DNA of 64,000 nucleotides from contig JAEMBT020000002.1 in assembly GCA_018873245.2 (NCBI GenBank), positions 4,730,001 to 4,794,000 on the forward strand. Reading direction: 5' to 3'. The position numbers and the translations under genes were made by a program. This DNA is from Archegozetes longisetosus. Its lineage: Eukaryota > Arthropoda > Arachnida > Sarcoptiformes > Trhypochthoniidae. The notes under the pieces were generated by a model. That model had not been told where the DNA came from and ran no database searches. It worked only from the letters and a program-made list of their open reading frames with translations. Below are positions 26,401 to 39,386 of this stretch, in pieces; position 1 is the stretch's first letter, and each line of letters starts with the position of its first letter.

Positions 26401-29400
26401 TCAAAATTGTATATAACATAATTACTGAATCATAGTTTATATGATATATCTGATAACTCACTACTTCGTCTACAATAGAATAAACTGCAATCAAATTGAG
26501 ATTTTCTTTCATCTTATTGATTAATGAGCTTTAAGTTGAAAAATGTATTTCACTTATTGCTAGGATTGGGAATCAGTTTTTCCTATTCTTTTCTGTTCAC
26601 GTTTCAGTGAGTTTAGATTTTTGATTGATTCAAAAGAGAAGTAAAGCCAGTCTTTATGAAAGCTTAGTCTCAAACTGATACAATTTTAGGATTATTCCTA
26701 ATGCAAAATAATGATTGAATCTTGCTTTGTATTATGATTAGAGTAGAAATTTGAATTTGCTAAGCCATTTCTGCAAACATTCAATTGACAACTACAAAGA
26801 TAATCATTCAATAGATCGTATAATCTGATTAAACTGGAGAAACAACTAAACAATAGGGTTTTCATGTGTTGACAACTTCAATTCAATTGAAGACTATTTT
26901 TGCAATTTGCAGCTTGTACAACATGGAAACAAAAAATCAGTTTTAGCTAATGCAATAACAAGTGATTAATATAAACAGATTACAAATAAGGAGAAACAAA
27001 GAAGTGAAGTTCACATAAAATGATATAAAATGCTTCTACAAAGTACTAACTCTGAAACGAAAACAGAAAGCGTCAATTGAGAGTTGTTAGAGTGCATTTG
27101 TTAACGACGTTAATCTACATGAGGCCATTGGCTATAATGATATGAGATTGCATTATCTCAATAGGAATTGCATTACTCAACAACATAAATGATACTTCAA
27201 AGTGATTGATGGCATCAATTTTTTAGGCAACTGTTTTCGCCACAATATCCAACCCATTAGCTGAACATGAGTTGAAAGAATTTCTATCACATCCACATCT
27301 ATTAATTATTGTTATCGGTGTATTTATAACAAATCAAATATGGATTTCAGACATAAGGAAACTGATGATTACTTTGCGTCAAAAAGTTATTGCACTCAAT
27401 GCTTTATTGTATTAGAGGTGAACGAACAACAATGTCATTCTTTCATAGCATTTCTATATTTGTGTTATAATTCATTGATTACAACATTAAATTGTGTAAT
27501 AAAAACATACATATTTCAAGTTTCTTTTGTAGAATCAGAATAAACTCTGAATCTGTTTCGCACTATTTCTGCAATCATTCAGAAATTCTCTTCAAAGATT
27601 CTATGAACGACCGAATTTTGAACTTTTTGAATGGAGAATATATTTATGATCTATAGAAAGAGATGTTATACTCCCATTCGTAGAACTAAATCAAATCTGA
27701 ACTTATATAGTTTTGGTTCTTTCAAAGAGTTACAGAATATTCTGAAGTTTATAAATTAGTGATAGGAAGAATTGAAAAAATTTTAATCGAAAAATAACTT
27801 TGTTGATCCACTTGTGCTGACAAAAGATACTATATTAAATTGGGATAAGAGTGCTATTACTGAAATTTCCATTGAATCAGAATCAATAACGAGCACGTAA
27901 GCAGTGAATCCCTGGAGTCCCATCAGTTTCATACCATATTCTTCTCCCGCTAAAATAGATCAAAACCCTTTTCAAGTTAGAACTAATTGATTATATGGAA
28001 AAATTTGACTTGATGTCTAAAATTAACTCTTTCTTATTAATAGACTGCATTTGAAGGGAAAGTTGGACAAAAACATAGTTCAGATACAATCTAACAGTCT
28101 CTTGACAGTAGAATATGCAGAATACTAATTACTATTTTAATTGTTTAGTTGTCAAATATGAACCCTTTGCTAGATATGATGCGATGCTTTTTCACTGGAA
28201 TATTCTCCCAGCTTAATGATAAAGTGCTGGTAGAATACAGAACAGAATTGGTATTGATATGTGTGAATACAAATACATCAACTGCATTCTGTATTCATTG
28301 TGTTAGTTCTATTCCGAGAAATCATATAAAGAATGACTTGTGTGACTGGCCAATTTGCACGGTATTGTCTAGTGTTTTTATTTTTGCGGAAGAACAGAAC
28401 ACTAGGAAGTGATACAGACATTACTTACTTCTAGCCTTCTTTGAGATTCTAGTGAGCAGTTCGTTATAATCGTTATCTGGTTTCGTTTCATCAAATGAAG
28501 TGTGAAAATTCATTTTGCGACCCAATGCCGTGTATACAGCACTCAAAGTGAAATAACAATTCGAATGACCTTTTGATCTGTCTTCATAATCGTGATACAG
28601 AAGTGCCACTATCCGCCAGTGGAAACGTTCTAGCAACTATTAGATTTAGGTTGGGTTGCAAAATTAGAAAATAAATCTCATTAGCTATAAATGATTGTAT
28701 AAAAAGAAAAACCGAGCTCCTTTTACAATACTTTCTTTCAATTAGTTTTTGTTGTACTTTAAGAGCGAGCGTTTTTTAACTCATTTAAGAACATCGAGCG
28801 ATGTTTTACTTTACTTTTGAGTTTGACGTTAGATTTGTTAAAAACAATTTCCTGTACATAAGGCTGACTTGGAAAAAACACATATCAATTATTCTAATAA
28901 TAGAAGCTATTTATTTAATATTTGCTTCTAAATTCTCTTATCAATGTTCACAGATTATGTTACTACTAGAGCTTAGGCTTCATTCAGAGTCTAACGTTTT
29001 TCTGTTTGTTTATTCATAAAATTCTATAAAATAAGTGCAAATAATTCACTGGCTGTAAAATTATTACCATCAAATCCTCGATTTTTAGGATCATGAAAAG
29101 AATCTCAATTTTTCAAGTATTGATACAATTTTGTTGAGCTTTGATTGAAACGAAGAGTACTTCAATAGGATAGTTATATTGAGCAAATTTAATCTTCGAG
29201 CTCAATCTTTCATGTTGGGCGAATAAAATGGTATTCATAGAATACTCTTAACATTTCTTTTGAAAAGTAGAAAAACTAACTTTAATGCATCTTTTCTCTA
29301 ACTATCATCATAAATTTATTCTAGGAATCAAGATCTTTGCCCACGAGTTGCAAAAGTTTTATTTGCTTCTGGTGTTAAGTTTATAAAGGCCAAAATATAC

Positions 29401-32106
29401 TGAAACTACCAGAATTACGTCTTCTTTGATTCCAGTATTATTACAAATCAAGCTCGTGTATATTATCAATTAAGGTAAGCTAATACTGAGTGAGGCAAAC
29501 AGTCCTTTAACTCTAACGTATACTAATGAAACATTATCACAATCTGACTCAGTTACCGGCTATAGGTAAATCTGGTTGTTCACAAGTGATTTCTTAAGCA
29601 CCAGTCAATCCAATTACATATTAAAGAGTTTGTATGTGGGCGACCCCGGTTGTAGACAACTTGCTTCTTACACACTGACAAGTTGCCTATAATCGTGTCA
29701 GACTGTACTTACATGTTAGTGAGATCTACAAAATATTGAGATGAGTTTATTCTAGCATAAGCTTTTGCTTTGAATCTACTAAGTTTGAAATAAGTCGGAT
29801 CATACAACCGGCAATTTGTTGCTCTTAAATTTTGATGACAACTGGTTTCCTTGAAAACATATCTATATGTTTCGAAATATCGACTGTAAATTCTAGAGAA
29901 TAAGTGCGACGGCAGAAAATAATTTGTTTGTTGTATCACTTCTAATCTGATGTGCAAGTTTTCCATGAGAATGGAATACGCTTGGGATTGAAGTTCAAAC
30001 ATTCCCTTTTTTTAATAAGAATTATAGCAAACAACTCATTGTGAAAATGTGACACTTGTTTTCTATCGATGTCAACCTTTAGTTCACTCAATACAAAGAT
30101 ATTCTATGCACAAATCTACTGAAATTCTAAATTAGTTTCACGCTCAATAATAAAGTTAACACACTATAAGTGACTTTGATTTGAAACTTAAAGCATGCCT
30201 TAATTTATTTTTTGAAGTGAAGAATGAATTATTTTTTATGTGTAAAGTTTGAAAATAGAAAATGTTTTCATATAATTTAGTGATGTAAGAAACTAATTGA
30301 ACCAACTGAAAAAGTAGATCAAGTAGAATCTGTTTTGAGTCAGTATAAACTGTTTGTAGATTTTGATCAACTACTCTATTAAATTGGGATAAAAGCATTT
30401 ATTTATTTGAAACGGTTAAGCAATAATTATCCTAATGAAAGACACTAAATATGCAGTAAGTCTATTTGTGTAATAGTTATTCAGACTATTCTGGTAGAAG
30501 GCAGAAGTCAACAGAATTATATGATTAAACAGAATGTTATCAAACTAATAACTATGGTATTCCAATGAGAAAAATTAAATTTTTTATTAGCTAATTGCTA
30601 GTTATATTCTCTCTTCAATTTCATGTCGAGCCTATAATTATAATCTCGAGTAAAATAATTATTCATTCTATGGTTTATAAATAGAAGCTATAAGTCAAGT
30701 ATTTAAGTAGTTTCAGTTAGCTTTGAGAGTACTCTTCGTTTTTGTTTATAGCTATCATTTAAGTTCATCTGAAAAATTAAGATGTAATACATATGTTGTG
30801 TTAGTATTGAAACTTGACTGCACTTTACTCTAGTGATCAGTTCTTAGGATACTTATGAATACTTATGAATACTTATGAATACTTAGAATAAGCACAACAG
30901 AAGTGAGACAACTCATCTTAATTACATTTTGTTTGAATTAATTCATATCTAGCATAACTTTCCAGTTTTAAAGTTATAATCTTTCAGTTTATTGCATATG
31001 TTCTTGGTTTGGCTCCTGTCCAAAGGATGGTCTGAATCGAGTATTTCCTAATGTAATTTAGCAAAAGGAAAATGTTTTGCCTGCTAATTATCTTTTTGCA
31101 TCACATAAATGAGTTTTCTCTCAACTAACTTGATATCATTTGCTTTAGAAAAAAGCGTAATCAACGTAAATATAGAACATGCAATTTGTTTAACTTAAAA
31201 CAGAGATTAAAATTTATGCAAAGTAATCTTGGGTTCAATTTTTTATCAAATGAATATCAAATTTAATTGAATTTTCAGCATAATGCACATTTGAATGCAA
31301 CTGTGAAGTTTCTTATCCTTTTAACATATAATTCCTTTCTTTCAAAGACAACATCAAAGATTAAGAGTTAAGACTTTAAGATATCCATGAAAACTAATAA
31401 GAAAATTCTGATCTATATTAATATATTGAAATGCATAGAAATACCAAACAAAACTAATTCTGATCTAATGAAAAAATGCAGACATTCTTTGCGATAATTG
31501 CTTCCTACTATAGAAACGAATCAAATTATGAAAATAGATGAATACAAAGACAAATACCTGAACAAATACAAGTCCGACCTGTAGGAAAGATCCATTCATG
31601 CGAGTTAGCGAACGATAATGTGGCTGCTTATGATCAAAACTTTCTTCTTGACCACCAGTCGTAAGAACTGGTATTTGCCAAATTGATGAATATCTAGCAA
31701 CCGGTGCCAACACATAGGGACACAATGGACCCAGAAATACGTCAGCTGATGATGTGGTGTAGAAGTCAAAGGCTGCTAATGGACCCAAAGTTGACGAGCA
31801 CTGAGTATCGCGATACAAGACCTCAACACCAGTTTTCCAATTGCCTAATAATACTTTTCTTCCTTCTCGACAATCTTTTTCTATAGTTCGAACTGCAGAG
31901 AGAATCGCTGGTAATATTTTATACAACGAATACGGAGAACTTTGATCTGCCGGTCCAAGAACTGCTATTCGAATCTTATCTTTTGATGTGATGTTGACAT
32001 GACTTAATAAATTTCTAGTTACCTCTCTCACTACTTCTGACGAAACTTGAGAAAAACTAATCGATAAAAGCATTAATATTCTTATGAATACTGAGATTTT
32101 CTTCAT
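11456..32106 (-). CDS. Receptor guanylate cyclase (natriuretic-peptide-receptor type)
   Basis: Sixteen exons with matching phases give 1093 aa: 32106-31558, 28636-28429, 24565-24451, 19838-19646, 18940-18805, 18558-18125, 17441-17283, 15856-15520, 15439-15374, 15202-15110, 15012-14853, 14748-14599, 14534-14411, 12460-12118, 11735-11644 and 11578-11456. Order of parts: signal peptide (about 1-23), ANF-receptor ligand-binding domain to about 480, one TM (about 482-504), kinase-homology domain (about 560-810), coiled-coil linker and class III cyclase (about 868-1060). The kinase domain keeps DFG (690-692) but has HGN at 670-672 instead of HRD, so it should be a regulatory pseudokinase. Cyclase metal-binding D893 and D937, and guanine-selecting E933 and C1005, are present, so it should make cGMP. 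The ligand is unknown. The product ends soon after the cyclase domain, without the long tail of Gyc76C-type receptors. Confidence 0.95.
12461..14410. other. Intron 13 of the guanylate cyclase gene (1950 bp)
   Basis: Non-coding. A small inverted pair (AGCATTCCTAA near 13876, TTAGGAATGCT near 13940) is the only structure noticed; no ORF is supported. Confidence 0.6.
15857..17282. other. Intron 7 of the guanylate cyclase gene (1426 bp)
   Basis: Mostly AT-rich. One stretch on the plus strand, about 16700-16893, is open for some 63 codons and has a coding-like residue mix (ATG at 16744, TAA at 16891), but no recognised domain. It could be a decayed insert or chance. Confidence 0.4.
20795..21349 (+). 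pseudogene. Coding-looking exon pair nested in cyclase intron 3 (gene or gene remnant, unassigned)
   Basis: On the strand opposite the host gene, 20795-20923 is open and ends at a good donor (GCT|GTAAGT, phase 0). After an intron filled with a CT/GTCT microsatellite, an acceptor (TTTTGCTTAG) opens a second exon at 21173. It continues in phase 0 to TAA at 21347-21349. The second exon is clearly richer in GC than its surroundings and encodes 58 residues, including a CLSCNAC cysteine cluster. I do not recognise the family. No convincing first exon with a start codon was found, so it may be a fragment, a retained gene piece, or a small nested gene with further exons. The donor-like GTATCC before the stop leaves room for more exons. 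Confidence 0.35.
20957..21115. repeat. CT / GTCT compound microsatellite
   Basis: About 160 bp of CTCT and CTGT units in intron 3 of the guanylate cyclase gene. It also lies within the putative intron of the nested exon pair on the plus strand. Confidence 0.95.
21350..24450. other. Remainder of cyclase intron 3
   Basis: AT-rich non-coding sequence apart from the GA microsatellite listed separately. No domain-bearing ORF on either strand. Confidence 0.6.
23374..23456. repeat. (GA)n microsatellite
   Basis: About 41 uninterrupted GA units in intron 3 of the guanylate cyclase gene. On the transcribed minus strand this is a (CT)n tract. Confidence 0.97.
24566..28428. other. Intron 2 of the guanylate cyclase gene (3863 bp)
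   Basis: No gene recognised. It contains a short inverted-repeat element near 25871-25999 (listed separately). A minus-strand open stretch at about 27790-27958 with a plausible acceptor was examined and not accepted as an exon. Confidence 0.5.
25871..25999. repeat. Small inverted-repeat element (about 130 bp)
   Basis: TACCTCGACATAG near the left end is repeated inverted (CTATGTCGAGGTA) at the right end, enclosing about 100 bp. Size and structure suggest a short MITE. No clear target duplication. Confidence 0.4.
28637..31557. other. Intron 1 of the guanylate cyclase gene (2921 bp)
   Basis: AT-rich. The longest ORF (97 codons, 29709-30002 minus) has no recognised domain and is within the range expected by chance. 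A decamer tandem repeat lies at 30849-30886. Confidence 0.5.
30849..30886. repeat. Decamer tandem repeat (about 3.8 units)
   Basis: Direct repeats of ATACTTATGA in intron 1 of the guanylate cyclase gene. Confidence 0.9.
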
Positions 32107-33713
32107 CTTGACGATCAGTTATTAATTTTGGACTTTTGGAGAAAACTTTCAAACTCGACGAAGTGATGGCCACTTAAAGACATTTTTCTAATTACTATCA
32201 CAGCATTAATGAGAGACATTGATATGATTTGGGTCAAGATTTGAGTGACACTATTGAAACTTCTGGCTCATTCATCATCACAAGGTAAGTGTCAAATCAA
32301 TAGATAGTTTTCAATTCGCTTTCACTTTTTTTATAGATTTTTTCATTTACTCATAATTCAGTTGACACTGAATTACATAAAGATTTTAATGAAAAAGATT
32401 AAACTCTTTAATCCATCAGATGGTGAGCATCATAGAAATCATGTGCTTGGATTTGTTGAAGTGGAGTATTATGAAAATTTTGCGCACTACTAAAAACTAA
32501 CTCTCAAACACAAAGAGCAAACTTGACTGAAGTGTTGTTCTATGCAAAAGTTTTTTATTGAAATTAATAATCGCAACAGTCAAGTGGTCTGAAGCTGTCT
32601 TAATGTCATAGACTCGACTTGGATGGTTCGTTGCAATGTTTTTTCTGGTTTAAGGTCTAACCAGTACATAGACTGGTGAGTAAATTGTAAGCTCAGCCTC
32701 TTTTGATTGGGTTGCATTGGTTTGCGTCACACTTATCTTCATCACTCCTACTTTGCCGACTATTTAATCTTTTTCAATATTCTTTCTGACTTTCGCCTCT
32801 ACTATTCAGAAATGCAATTCTCCCTATTATTATTTATTCTTTCAAACATAGTTCAGTCAAAACTAATATTTGAAGTTTTATGCTGCTAAATTTTATTTAT
32901 AAACAAGTTGGCCAACAGTTTGCTTGAGTTTCATAACTTTGTTGTTTTAAAAAATATTTGAGGCATAGAACTGAATAAATTCTCTATAAACTATTGATTT
33001 ATTCAATTGCTCATATTCAAATCTTCTGAATTATTCAAATACTATGCTTGGCTCGAAAGTCACACAATTTCATATCGTCGATGTAGTTATTAAATTTTTC
33101 ATTTGTAATAAATCTTGGTTAAGAAAATTTATTCAACAAATAATTGCTGAAATATGTAAATCTGAGTATTCAGAAGTGAAAAGTAATTTTGTTGCCATGT
33201 CAAAATTTGCAATAGATTAGACAATTTTTTTCTCAGTGCATAGTCTAGAAAATGTAATTAACCAAAGACTGAAAAAATTTGTAGCTCCCAAATCAACCTT
33301 ATTATTATATTAGTTAACTTAGATAATGATATATATAACACGCGAAATATAAAGGAAATATTCATAATGAGTTAGAACAACATTTTATTATACCACCTCT
33401 AACGCAACTTTTTCTCTTTAGATACGATATCGTCAACAAAATCACTTGCATGCAATAAATCACTCGCTAAGTAATATTACTTGACTTTTTGCATAGAAAA
33501 ACGCCATATTCCACTCCCTGCATATCCAGTAAATTACATACTAAGCGAAACACATCTAACATCAATTGATATATTGATGACACCATAAAGTAACTAATAT
33601 TTAGTAACCTATAATCTTATAACTTATCATTAAAAACTACAAATGGTTTAGCGTGCTTTCACATCAATGTGGCACAGCTTTGTGTTGAGCATTGGGAACA
33701 CTTTTCTAACTTT

Positions 33714-33723
33714 TATATATAAA
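33714..33723 (+). promoter_or_regulatory. TATA box of a possible small secreted-peptide gene
   Basis: TATATATAAA lies 34 nt before a GCAGT initiator-like site (A at 33748) and about 120 nt before the ATG of a short signal-peptide-like ORF. The spacing fits core-promoter rules, but TATA-like strings are common in AT-rich DNA. Confidence 0.35.
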
Positions 33724-33836
33724 GCAAATTTGATTAATTTTGCTCGCAGTCAGCGCTCAATTAATAGGCAAACAAACTGTTATAGTTTAATAACTTTCAA
33801 TTAAAGCCAAGTAAACTCTGAAAATTTCAAGTTAAT

Positions 33837-33950
33837 ATGACTTTCGGATACTTGAAAAGTGTATTTGCCATAAAATTGCTATTTTTTATCATTATAACGC
33901 TATCATATGGGCCATTGTTTCAAATTGCAAGGGAAGTCACGTTTAAATGA
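33837..33950 (+). CDS. Possible 37-aa hydrophobic or secreted peptide, or first coding exon
   Basis: A 37-codon ORF downstream of a well-spaced TATA box and initiator. Residues about 9-24 form a hydrophobic core (FAIKLLFFIIITLSYG) after a short basic N-terminus, as in a signal peptide. Only about 13 residues follow before the TGA. It may be a first exon whose donor I could not identify, a tiny secreted peptide, or chance. No family recognised. Confidence 0.2.
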   Translation: MTFGYLKSVFAIKLLFFIIITLSYGPLFQIAREVTFK

Positions 33951-34780
33951 CATTTTTATTATCTTAAGTTGTTTTGCTTGAAAAAATTCGATTTAGATCC
34001 TGGATTATCTTCTTTTTTGAACTAGAAAATCAATCAGATATTGCTTAAAATAATCTTTGAAAGAAGAAAGAATTGGGAAGTTTCTGTCTGCTATGGTTTG
34101 TCATTGTTTGAATAGCTATTTTGCACTTAAACGGCAAAAAAAGTTGCCAAATCTGCATAAACTTCGATATAATAGGATTCAAACAATATGCCTTAAGTAT
34201 TCATTTTCAACATTCAATGCGCTTTTACTCTGAATGAACTTCAGTTAAGACATGATTTATTTTCTCAATAACAAAATAACTTATTATTGTTGCCAACTCT
34301 GCAATAAAGGTTTATCTTTGACTCAACTATATTGAAGCGCAAATAGAATATGAAGTCCACAAGATTTTCTCAAAGCCATTGGTGTCTAAACTGTAGCTTT
34401 CGTGCATATAATTTCATTAAAATATATATAAATTTTCTCATTTAAACGCAATTAAACTAGCTGAATATAACAAATGCGTAGAAAGCCTCGTAGGCAGGTT
34501 TAAGTTTCTTAATTTGAGATAACAATCACGACGAGAAAGGTTTTTAACGTTGTTTAGTGAAATCAATACTCTAGTCGTTGAAACGAGGAGTTGAAAGGAT
34601 GCAAATATCATGTAATCCATTAAGATATGGTTTCAAATGGCCGAAAACAAAAACTTTGATTCAGCTAATTTATATGCATCACTTAATGGACTTTGTGTCA
34701 GTATTGGTAGTGCTCTTACGCTTATACAAGTAATACGATCTTGACAAGGGAGACTGGTTCGTGTTTGATGAATTTTCAAT

Positions 34781-34852
34781 AGGATTCTAAATAAGATTCT
34801 GAATAAGATTCTGAATAAGATTCTGAGTAGGATTCCGAATAAGATTCTCAAT
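34781..34852. repeat. 12-bp tandem repeat (six units)
   Basis: Consensus AAGATTCTGAAT, six units with one to three changes each. It is open on the minus strand as a Phe/Arg/Ile/Leu-rich stretch, which is not evidence of a gene. Confidence 0.9.
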
Positions 34853-36074
34853 AGTATTTCCAGATTACTCGATCGTAGCTAAACAAAAATAGCAATAAAG
34901 CTTACTTGATATCATAGTGATATAATTACTTCTGTAAGTTTGGTATCTGAGTTGTTCCTCAAAATAGATTCATAGAAATTGTTGTCAGTGTTAGATTTAA
35001 TAAAGTGATTATTTTTAGATGACTGACGCGTAAAAATTGTGAACCAAATGCTTCATACTGTGTTGATTTCATTTGATAAGACTCTCTTATTAGTTTTCAC
35101 CTCAAGTTCATAAGCATACGTAGAGCTGTGAAAAATATGTATTTGTTCGCAAATTATGTGTCAGATGTGGCAGTATTTGGTTTCCTTTCTAGCAGACTGT
35201 CATTATATACTGTAGTAAACAGAAACATAACTGATGGAATAATCCAGGAAAATAACATCAATCACTGGTAAATCATGTGTTAAAACATTAATAGGCTATA
35301 AAGGCATAAACAGGAGAAATTAGAGGAAGCCGATCTTTAAACATCTCATATGCAATATATATGGGTAATTAGATATTTCCACAGTTCTGACGATAAAAAT
35401 AGGTTTCTTCAACTGCAACTCTTTAGTATTATTAATAAAATTCTTAAGTAGTTCAGGTTGGAAAACAAACTTTCCGGTTATCCAAGTAATTCGAAGCATC
35501 CAAGTTATTACGTTTAAATTGAAGCTTTGCAACTATATTCTACCTTTATTTCGCGCACAGATCAACAAATGTCTGATCGATAGTATATTCTTAGGGGAAT
35601 GTCTCCAGATAGACTTTTTTAAGTAGAAATAGTTTTGCAGATAAATTACTAAAAATGCCTCAATTTTATCATTACTGCAAAATTTTATTTAAATTATAGA
35701 ATTTCAAATGAGTTAGTCTTATTCGAGAAATTCTTAATTGCTTTCCAAACTTGAGCACCACTGCCCAAAGTAGTCATCCATTCAATGCTTTTTTCACAAA
35801 ATGTAAAATTTATTGAACCATTTTTCATGAGATACAAAATAGAGTCCATTACATGAGTAGATTAATATTTACAATATATAAAAAATAACATTTTAGTTCA
35901 TATCTTCTGAGAACCCGTAAGATGAGGGCTTGAATTACACACACAGCTTGACTTTCAGATATATGTTTGGAAAGATGGAATCGTATCAGTTTATCTTGTT
36001 CTCTGTGACCAAAAATTTGATACAATTCCAATTTATTTTGCAGTTCTAGTAATCGTTTACTTTGGAAATATTAG

Positions 36075-36075
<1 letters not shown>

Positions 36076-36109
<34 letters not shown>
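36076..36109. repeat. (AC)n microsatellite
   Basis: About 16 AC units in intergenic DNA. Confidence 0.97.
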
Positions 36110-39100
36110 CAATTGCTCTATTACTAAAATGCATTCGCCCATTTTATACATAACATTTTGAATCCAAATCCATAACTTGTATGGTTAGTCTGATAAAAGT
36201 TTGTTTGAAGGTCTATCCTATTTCAGAAATATCTTTGAAAGCTTTTATAATAAAAGTCAAACTCATGATCCTAAATGTAATACTAAGATTCATGCTCAGA
36301 AAGCTTTATTTATTTTTCATAATATAAGAACAGTTAAAATATTTGGAAAATTTAATATATTGCTGAAAAAATAATTTCGATTTCTTCCCTCACCATATTT
36401 TGCAACCGACCCTAATCTCAATTTGAAACCTGGGGGCTAGCTCTCCAAAATTTATGTATACATCAGCGAAAATGGTCTTAAATCGAAGTCTTAAAACATT
36501 TTCTGATATAAAGTGGAATCAAGTGAAAGTATCGAATCATGTAAGACTACTTGGAAAATAAAATTATTCATATTTTTGCGCATAAACTAACACAATATAT
36601 AAATAATGGCAACTGAGATGGATTATGAGATGAAAGGTAGAAATCATACAACTCTATACAATGTTAAGCTTACCTTAGAGAAGCATTCTGTTGTCCCATT
36701 CACATCTCTTCTGGAATATTCAATTCTATGAATTTTTATGTAGAAAAAATATTCAAAAAGAATATAAGGCTCGTGCTTATGACTTTTAAATTAGATCACT
36801 TTAAAAGCCACGAATAGTTCTTCAAGTTCAGAAATTCTAATTTTTATTGTGAGAAAATCGCTTAAGGTTTCCAAAAGAAATTTCACAATGATTTCAAATC
36901 TGCATACAATTATTAGATAGAATAACCTTATTATGCTAGCTAGATTTAGTTAGGCTATTACGAAGAAATTACGAAGAAAATAAAACCTTAAAAAGTTATT
37001 CGAGTGATGCCCAGAAAATATACTTGAACATTGTTGACAAAAGAAATTTACCTAATATGTAAATGGATAAAGCGATAGGCACACTGTTTGGAATGTCATT
37101 GTGAGGAACGTGAAAAATCATAAGTTTTTACTCAATTAATTTTAGAGGGAAACCTGCAAATATTTTTCCCTCAATGATTTGACCACAAATTGTCACCTTT
37201 AAACTTGAATTTTGAAAGCTATTTAAAAAATGTTGCGCTGTTCTGAAGCAAGAAAATTTTGAAATAACAGAAATGCTTTAGAAAGTGTTCATTCTATTTA
37301 TGTGTCAAACTAATAAGTGAAACCGAATATTTTCCAAATAAAGTATCAACAATTTATACCCAAAGAGGCTTAGGTTGTATAAAATCTGATGTATTGAAAA
37401 GTTGCCTGAAAGTGAATCAATCGATAAGTGTAGGAAAGGGTCAATATTGAAATAGGACCTCTCTTTGATGTGAATGTAAAGGTATTAAATTATATGAGTA
37501 GGTACGACGAACCAAATAATAATACGTTCAATGATAACAGCAATTTATATACTGCTCATCAATTGGATCACACTGATTCTACTACTTAGCAATTCTCAGC
37601 ACGTCATAAGCATTTCAAATGAAAACGTTTACATTTAGTATTCAAGTTTAGTAATATTTTGATTAAATTAATTCAAAGTAGAGACTCCTTTTCGTAATAT
37701 TGTGTCTGGCATTAAGATATATTGTCGAATATAGGCGTGATTTCTAGAGAAGAATATGCACAAAAATAAACAATTTCAAGAATAAACAATTTCAACAATT
37801 TTCAATTGAATCGATACCACTTTGAAACTGTTGATTAGAAAGTAAAAAATTTGAAAAATATATCTACTTTTATTAAAAATTGAATTTGAAAAGTATGATA
37901 AATCATAACTTATGGTTCATAAGATTTAGTGAATATTTCTTAAATTTTGAGGAAAACTTGGAATAGCATTTATCATTTTTATCTAAAGTCAAGTTGAAGT
38001 TCAAACATCTGCTGTCATTTCATCTAAGCTTTGAATTCTAGTTCTTCAGCAAAATGTGCATTTTTGTCAAACGATGAATAAATATTGAATTTGTCAATTT
38101 TTCGCCTTTTAATATCTCTCAAATGCTTTCACTTACAGGTATTTCAATATTGAATTTTCATATCCAAACCAAAATCATCAGGTCCTTCAGAATGCATCAC
38201 AGAATTGGACCTAAAAATAAATTATTCAAATGTTTATAATTATTTTATGGACAAATATTGGATAATTTATTGGAATGTGCTTTGTTATGACTCTGTAGTG
38301 CATATTAAATTACATTTTAATGGAAATAGGGTTATCTCTTAGAATATGGGGCATACTCTCATGTTGTAACTCATCATGGTATCTACGAGGCGCTCCTTTT
38401 AGGCATAAAGTACTCTCGATCTTCAAGTATTGTTTTGTAAAATAATGAGTCTACGCTAACACCATCTGAAACTACATTAAGATCTTGATAGCAAAACAAA
38501 TATGTGTTGCTTGAAAAGCTTTTTATTTAATCTTGAAAAATTGATTTTCATAGTAATTTAGATGAAACACTACTCATAAATAAAATTTCATTGGCAGTTA
38601 TAATCTTTTACATTGAGATTTATAAATAACGTGATATATTAATGTGATTTGAGAAATACTTTTAAGCACTTTAACAAAAATATAATTTTTTGTGACCGTT
38701 ATGTAATCATTATGTAATCATTATCAATGTTTAAAGAGTAGGCTAATACTGTGTAAGTTACAGCTTATCATTAATTACAATTTTTTTTCTTAGCTTGTGA
38801 TTGATATGAATATATGACAAAATGCGAATAAGATACATGTTTATATATTTTTTGTATATAATATGGACCCATAATTAAGCAAATTTGTATACATAATGAT
38901 TGGTATTTCCAGATTTCGATAAAAAAGTTTTCTGACTCAGAAGTAAAGTCCGGCAACTATTTCAACCGAAATTCGGTTTTAAGATTTTCTAAAACTTGAT
39001 AAAACGTCGAAATTTAGTTAAAAGGTCAGAGATCTTTGAGTTTAGTTAAAATCAGTTTTAAAAATATTTCATCCTTTTTTACGTGAAAATTGGTTTTAAG

Positions 39101-39386
39101 ATTTTTGCAATTAGTTACAAATTGCAAAAATGTTATCAAAATTACTTTATTTTAAAACTTATACAATGTTTTAGGCTTTTCTGGGAAAAATATGTTAGTT
39201 TTGTCGATAGCGTGTTATTAACTAATTTTAACCGAACCAGTCAACTCTCGATTCGACAGTTTTTATTAGTTAAAATCAGTTAAAACCGATAACTAGAAAC
39301 CCGAATTATAATCAGTAAAAAATTGTTTAAGAAAAAGGCATGAGATGTATATATAATCAATGCGTTTATATAATGTTATCTTAAAG

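Larger units (their letters stand above)
32107..39386. other. Large intergenic region without a recognised gene
   Basis: Starts with the upstream region of the guanylate cyclase gene. Contents noted: a TATA-preceded 37-codon signal-peptide-like ORF at 33837-33950, a 12-bp tandem repeat at 34781-34852, an AC microsatellite at 36076-36109, and unassigned short ORFs near 35.3-36.0 kb (minus) and 36606-36731 (plus). Around 38960-39300 the motif AATCAGTTAAAACCGA and relatives recur in both orientations, suggesting old repeat DNA. No known protein family was recognised. Confidence 0.5.

Noticed and set aside
27790-27958. Minus-strand open stretch with an acceptor in cyclase intron 2, considered as an extra exon
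   Set aside because: Exons 2 and 3 join directly to give the expected receptor sequence. No donor in this stretch has the phase needed to continue into exon 3.
29709-30002. 97-codon minus-strand ORF in cyclase intron 1
   Set aside because: No recognised motif, length within chance, and it is not needed to join cyclase exons 1 and 2, whose phases already agree.
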